A stretch of 64,000 nucleotides of DNA. It comes from Torreya grandis (Eukaryota > Streptophyta > Pinopsida > Cupressales > Taxaceae). Under the pieces are notes generated by a model. The model made no database searches. It saw nothing but the letters and a program-made list of their open reading frames with translations, and was not told the origin of the DNA. Each line of letters opens with the position of its first letter. The first letter of the stretch is position 1. The stretch lies in NCBI GenBank assembly GCA_037957365.1, contig JARHVA010003169.1, forward strand, positions 1,128,501 to 1,192,500, written 5' to 3'. Shown here piece after piece: positions 61,261 to 64,000 of the stretch. A program made the translations under genes and the position numbers.

Positions 61261-62030
61261 GAATTAATTGGAAATTTTAAACATCATCAAGATCACTTGG
61301 TAATTATCAAAATCATATTCACTCATCTCCTCCAATATAACATTTAACTAAACCCAAAGAAATGCATCTTTGGGGTACTTTTAGGTAAGCTTTTAGGCTT
61401 CATTGTCTCCTTTTTTGGTGTTGAAGTCAACCTTGTTAAGGTTCGGGAAATACTAGAAATGCCTCCACCCACTATTCCTAAGTAGATCCATAACTTATAA
61501 GGTAAATTTTAGTTAACCCACCATTTCATCTCTCAGTTTTTAGATCAATTCCAACCTTTTCATCATCTACTTAAAAAGGATGTCTCCTTCCATTGGAATA
61601 TGGATTGTTAGAAATCCTTTAATGCACTCAAAGGGTATCTCCTTTCCCCACTAGTTCTTAGTCCCCCTAAAGAGGACCAGCCTTTCTACCTCTACATTTC
61701 TATAATATACCTTTCTTTAGGTGTTATTATTGCACATCATGATGATCAACATAGAGAGCAAGTTGTTTACTAAATAAGTCAAATGCTTATTGGTTATGAA
61801 ACTCGGTATACTCATACCAAAAAGCTTTACCTTGCATTGGTCTACATAGCTTCCAAACTCTACCACTACCTTTAAAATCAAAAAAATTACATTGTCACCA
61901 ATATTGACCACCTCAAATGCATGCATTCCAAGCCATACCAAAACTAGCATATGGCTCATTGGCTCATGCTCCTTGATGAGTTTGACTTGGAATCTGACAA
62001 CTAACCTTTTAACCCCAAATTCCCTAATGA
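61261..62030 (+). pseudogene. reverse transcriptase C-terminal part and RNase H of the Tat-type element
   Basis: Sequence resumes with ELIGNFKHHQDHL, the segment that follows the catalytic box in gypsy reverse transcriptases, then LNPKKCIFGV and GFIVSFFGVEV. The RNase H part contains SFNALKGYLLSPLVLSPP, FYLYIS, LGVIIAHHDD, ISQMLIGYETRYTHTKKLYLAL (about 61770-61840) and LMLLDEFDLE. All of this is in one frame, which is also the frame expected if the 25-kb insert plus one copy of the 5-bp duplication are ignored. Five or six TAG/TAA stops are present. Confidence 0.85.
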
Positions 62031-62034
62031 GTCT

Positions 62035-62435
62035 ATCATAATGTTATCCACCAATGGCATCTCCTATAAAATGATGATGTTCTATAATGGGTCTAAATGT
62101 CAACTTAATGGGGATGCATGGGTCATCCTCATACCTCTTGATGGTGATCATATGCTTCTATTATTTAAACTATATTTTGAATGTACTAACAATATGGTTG
62201 GATATGAATCTTTGGTCTTAGGGCTTTAAATATCCATTTTCTTAGGTGTCAAATCAATCAACATCTTTGGTGATTTTCAGCTAGTGACTAATTAGGTTAA
62301 TAGTTCTTACCTCTACAAAAAGTAAAATTTTCAAAAATATAAACATCATGTAGATGTGTTATTATAATCATTTGACCACTACCTCTTACAAACTATTTAT
62401 TGATCTACAAACAATTTTGTTGACATGATGGCTTC
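62035..62435 (+). pseudogene. second, archaeal-type RNase H domain
   Basis: After the first RNase H, a block reading MMFYNGSKCQLNGDAWVIL, then FECTNNMVGYESLVLGL and IFGDFQLVTN follows the pattern of the additional RNase H of Tat/Ogre elements. The usual FDGS reads YNGS, the Glu of AEYEAL is Gly, and GDSQ reads GDFQ, so conserved acidic residues are lost. Three or more stops occur after the first 60 codons. Confidence 0.7.
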
Positions 62436-62689
62436 CCTTGCCTCACACATTCAATCCTCACCCTCTTCTTCAACAATCTACATCACCGTGCATCACCTCA
62501 TATTACCCTCCTATGTGTCAACTAACATCCTATTTGTGTGCAATGTTGACTCTAATCCACATGACATCTAATATAAACAACTTGTTAACTATCTCACTTA
62601 TGTTATCATTCCATCAAACCTTTCTAGTAATGGTAAATGTGCTTTCATTAATATTATTTCTTGCTACACTATGATTGGGAGCCTTCACT
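62436..62689 (+). pseudogene. linker between RNase H and integrase
   Basis: Same frame as the flanking domains, but no motif is recognised. The alternative-frame open stretch at 62438-62674 is not protein-like. Confidence 0.4.
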
Positions 62690-63540
62690 ACAAATGGGGC
62701 TTTGATGGTATCCTTCTTACATGCCTCACTCATGCTGAAATCCCCTTCACCATTAAGGAAGTCCAAAATGGGATTTTTGGTGGACATTTCAATGGGAATT
62801 CAATTGCTAAATGCATCCTTTGACTTGGATACTATTGGCTGACACTCAAGCAAGAATTTCAAAATTACATTCGGTGTTGTGTCAAATGTCAATAACATGC
62901 TAACCTCCCTCACAATCCAAGACATGCCTTACAATTTACCAGAGACTTTTGGCCCTTTTCAAAGTGGGGTTTGGATCTAATTAGTGAGATTAACCATCAT
63001 TCATCTCTCCAGAATCATTTTATCATTACTACTACTGAATACTTCACCAAGTGGGTTGAGTCTATTCTTCTCATCTCTAATAAGGTTGACAAAATTATTG
63101 AATTTATCAACCATCACATAATCTTCCATTTCAATTTCCCTCATAAGATTATTATGCACAATGGAAAATATTTCAAAAATAAGACTATCTAAAAGCTCTA
63201 TGATGCATTTGGAATAAAATTAAGATTCTCATATTTGTACTATCCAGAAGCAAATGGATAGGTAGAAGCTTCTAATAAAACCTTAATTAAAATCCTCATA
63301 AAGGTAGTCAATGATATTGGTAGCAATTGGAATACGCACATTCCCTTCACCTTGTGGGCTTACCTAACTAGCATTCAAACCCCTATAGGTGTTATGCCTT
63401 TTTTATTGGTTTATAGGATAGAATCAATCTTGCCTCTCGAGGTCCAAATTCCTTCTCTTCACATATCTCTACAAGACATACTTACTAATGATGACTTTCA
63501 CCAAGAATGTTTGGCCCAACTTGAGCTACTTCATTAATTT
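62690..63540 (+). pseudogene. integrase of the Tat-type element
   Basis: The HHCC zinc domain is partly kept: EVQNGIFGGH has Gln for the first His, and CCVKCQ is intact. The core has Asp in WGLDLI (codon 62974). IIMHNGKYF has His (codon 63157) where the second catalytic Asp belongs. Glu is retained in VEASNKTLIKIL (codon 63265), 35 residues after the second position. LWAYLTSIQTPIGVMPFLLVY and LPLEVQIPSL follow. Four or more stops are present, for example before LGYYWL and inside NG-stop-VEA. Confidence 0.85.
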
Positions 63541-63589
63541 TGTCTAGTATCCCTCAATCACCTCCAAATCTATCAAGAATGTATCAAAT

Positions 63590-63904
63590 GCACTTATAAA
63601 AAACCTCAAGGAGTGAGATTTCAAAATTAGATATCTCATCTTAAATTAAAATCAACATGTGATGAACATGGAGAAAATCAAATGCGGAAATTTTGTTCCT
63701 AGTTGGCTTAGACCCTATATCATAACTCACAAGTATGGCTTAGGAACTTATCACTTGTCTTCTCTCAAAGGTAAGCCAAAACATGAGCCTTTAAATTCTT
63801 TTCACCTATGGCATTATTTTGTTAATCAAGTGATGCTTCACTTCATGTCTAACTTGAGTTTATCCCTTGAACAACCCAATTACATTCACCTCCCTTCCTC
63901 TTAA
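63590..63904 (+). pseudogene. integrase C-terminal domain
   Basis: In a shifted frame relative to the core, GNFVPSWLRPYIITHKYGLGTYHLSS (about 63687-63765) followed by EPLNSFHLWHYF matches the C-terminal domain of gypsy integrases. The open frame ends at the TAA at 63902, the likely end of the polyprotein. Confidence 0.75.
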
Positions 63905-64000
63905 TCCTTATTTTTGCACACTTAGTTAAACTTCAAAGTTTTATGGTTTTACCCTCATAAAGGAAAACCTCTAAGCCTCTACAGTCATATCCATGACTAA
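63905..64000. other. 3' flank of pol, cut by the window edge
   Basis: No LTR start or polypurine tract is recognised in the last 96 bases. The 3' LTR must lie further right. Confidence 0.5.

Overview
The window is intergenic DNA from a large, retrotransposon-filled plant genome. A gymnosperm (conifer- or Gnetales-like) is my best guess, held with moderate confidence. By eye it is very AT-rich. I see no intact host gene, tRNA, rRNA or CRISPR array. Nearly everything recognisable is a decayed LTR retrotransposon, a fragment of one, or a tandem repeat, and most premature stops fit C-to-T decay of methylated cytosine (CAG to TAG, CGA to TGA).

Layout. At 0.05-1.6 kb (minus) lies a broken ORF of an unknown protein family. 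At 3.7-9.3 kb there is a degenerate direct-repeat array with poly-C tracts. At 9.8-15.0 kb is a Ty1/copia element (Tork/Tnt1-like) whose gag-pol keeps one reading frame over about 1,354 codons but carries seven stops. It has a 3' LTR and no 5' LTR, and is bracketed by a 31-bp near-repeat. From 15 to 19.5 kb nothing is assignable. At 19.5-20.7 kb (minus) and 21.5-26.8 kb (plus) are two divergent broken long ORFs. The plus one is related to the ORF at 0-1.6 kb and is split by a solo LTR with a perfect 5-bp target duplication.

From about 27.2 kb to beyond the right edge lies a Ty3/gypsy element of Tat/Ogre type: putative LTR with a (CT)85 tract, primer-binding site, gag, proline-rich linker, protease, reverse transcriptase, RNase H, a second RNase H and integrase. 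Its reverse transcriptase is cut inside the catalytic Tyr-Val-Asp-x motif by a 25,142-bp insert (36114-61255) flanked by the target duplication TGGAT. Downstream, pol resumes in the continuing frame.

The insert is built from three copies (+, -, +) of one non-autonomous LTR family. Six LTR bodies of about 1.15 kb are present, two of them fused, and the internal regions have no protease, reverse transcriptase or integrase. The family encodes an unrecognised acidic/proline-rich protein of roughly 600 residues or more, followed by many copies of a repeat that can be read both as a DNA hairpin and as a peptide (NDYNYLWANH-like). Its primer-binding site resembles that of the surrounding Tat element, so Tat-type enzymes may have moved it.

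The most unexpected signal is a 12-base palindrome, ACCGACGTCGGT, with decayed relatives. It recurs in clusters in the copia LTR and integrase linker, in the Tat element's putative LTR and leader, and just after the LTR of the non-autonomous family, three otherwise unrelated element types.
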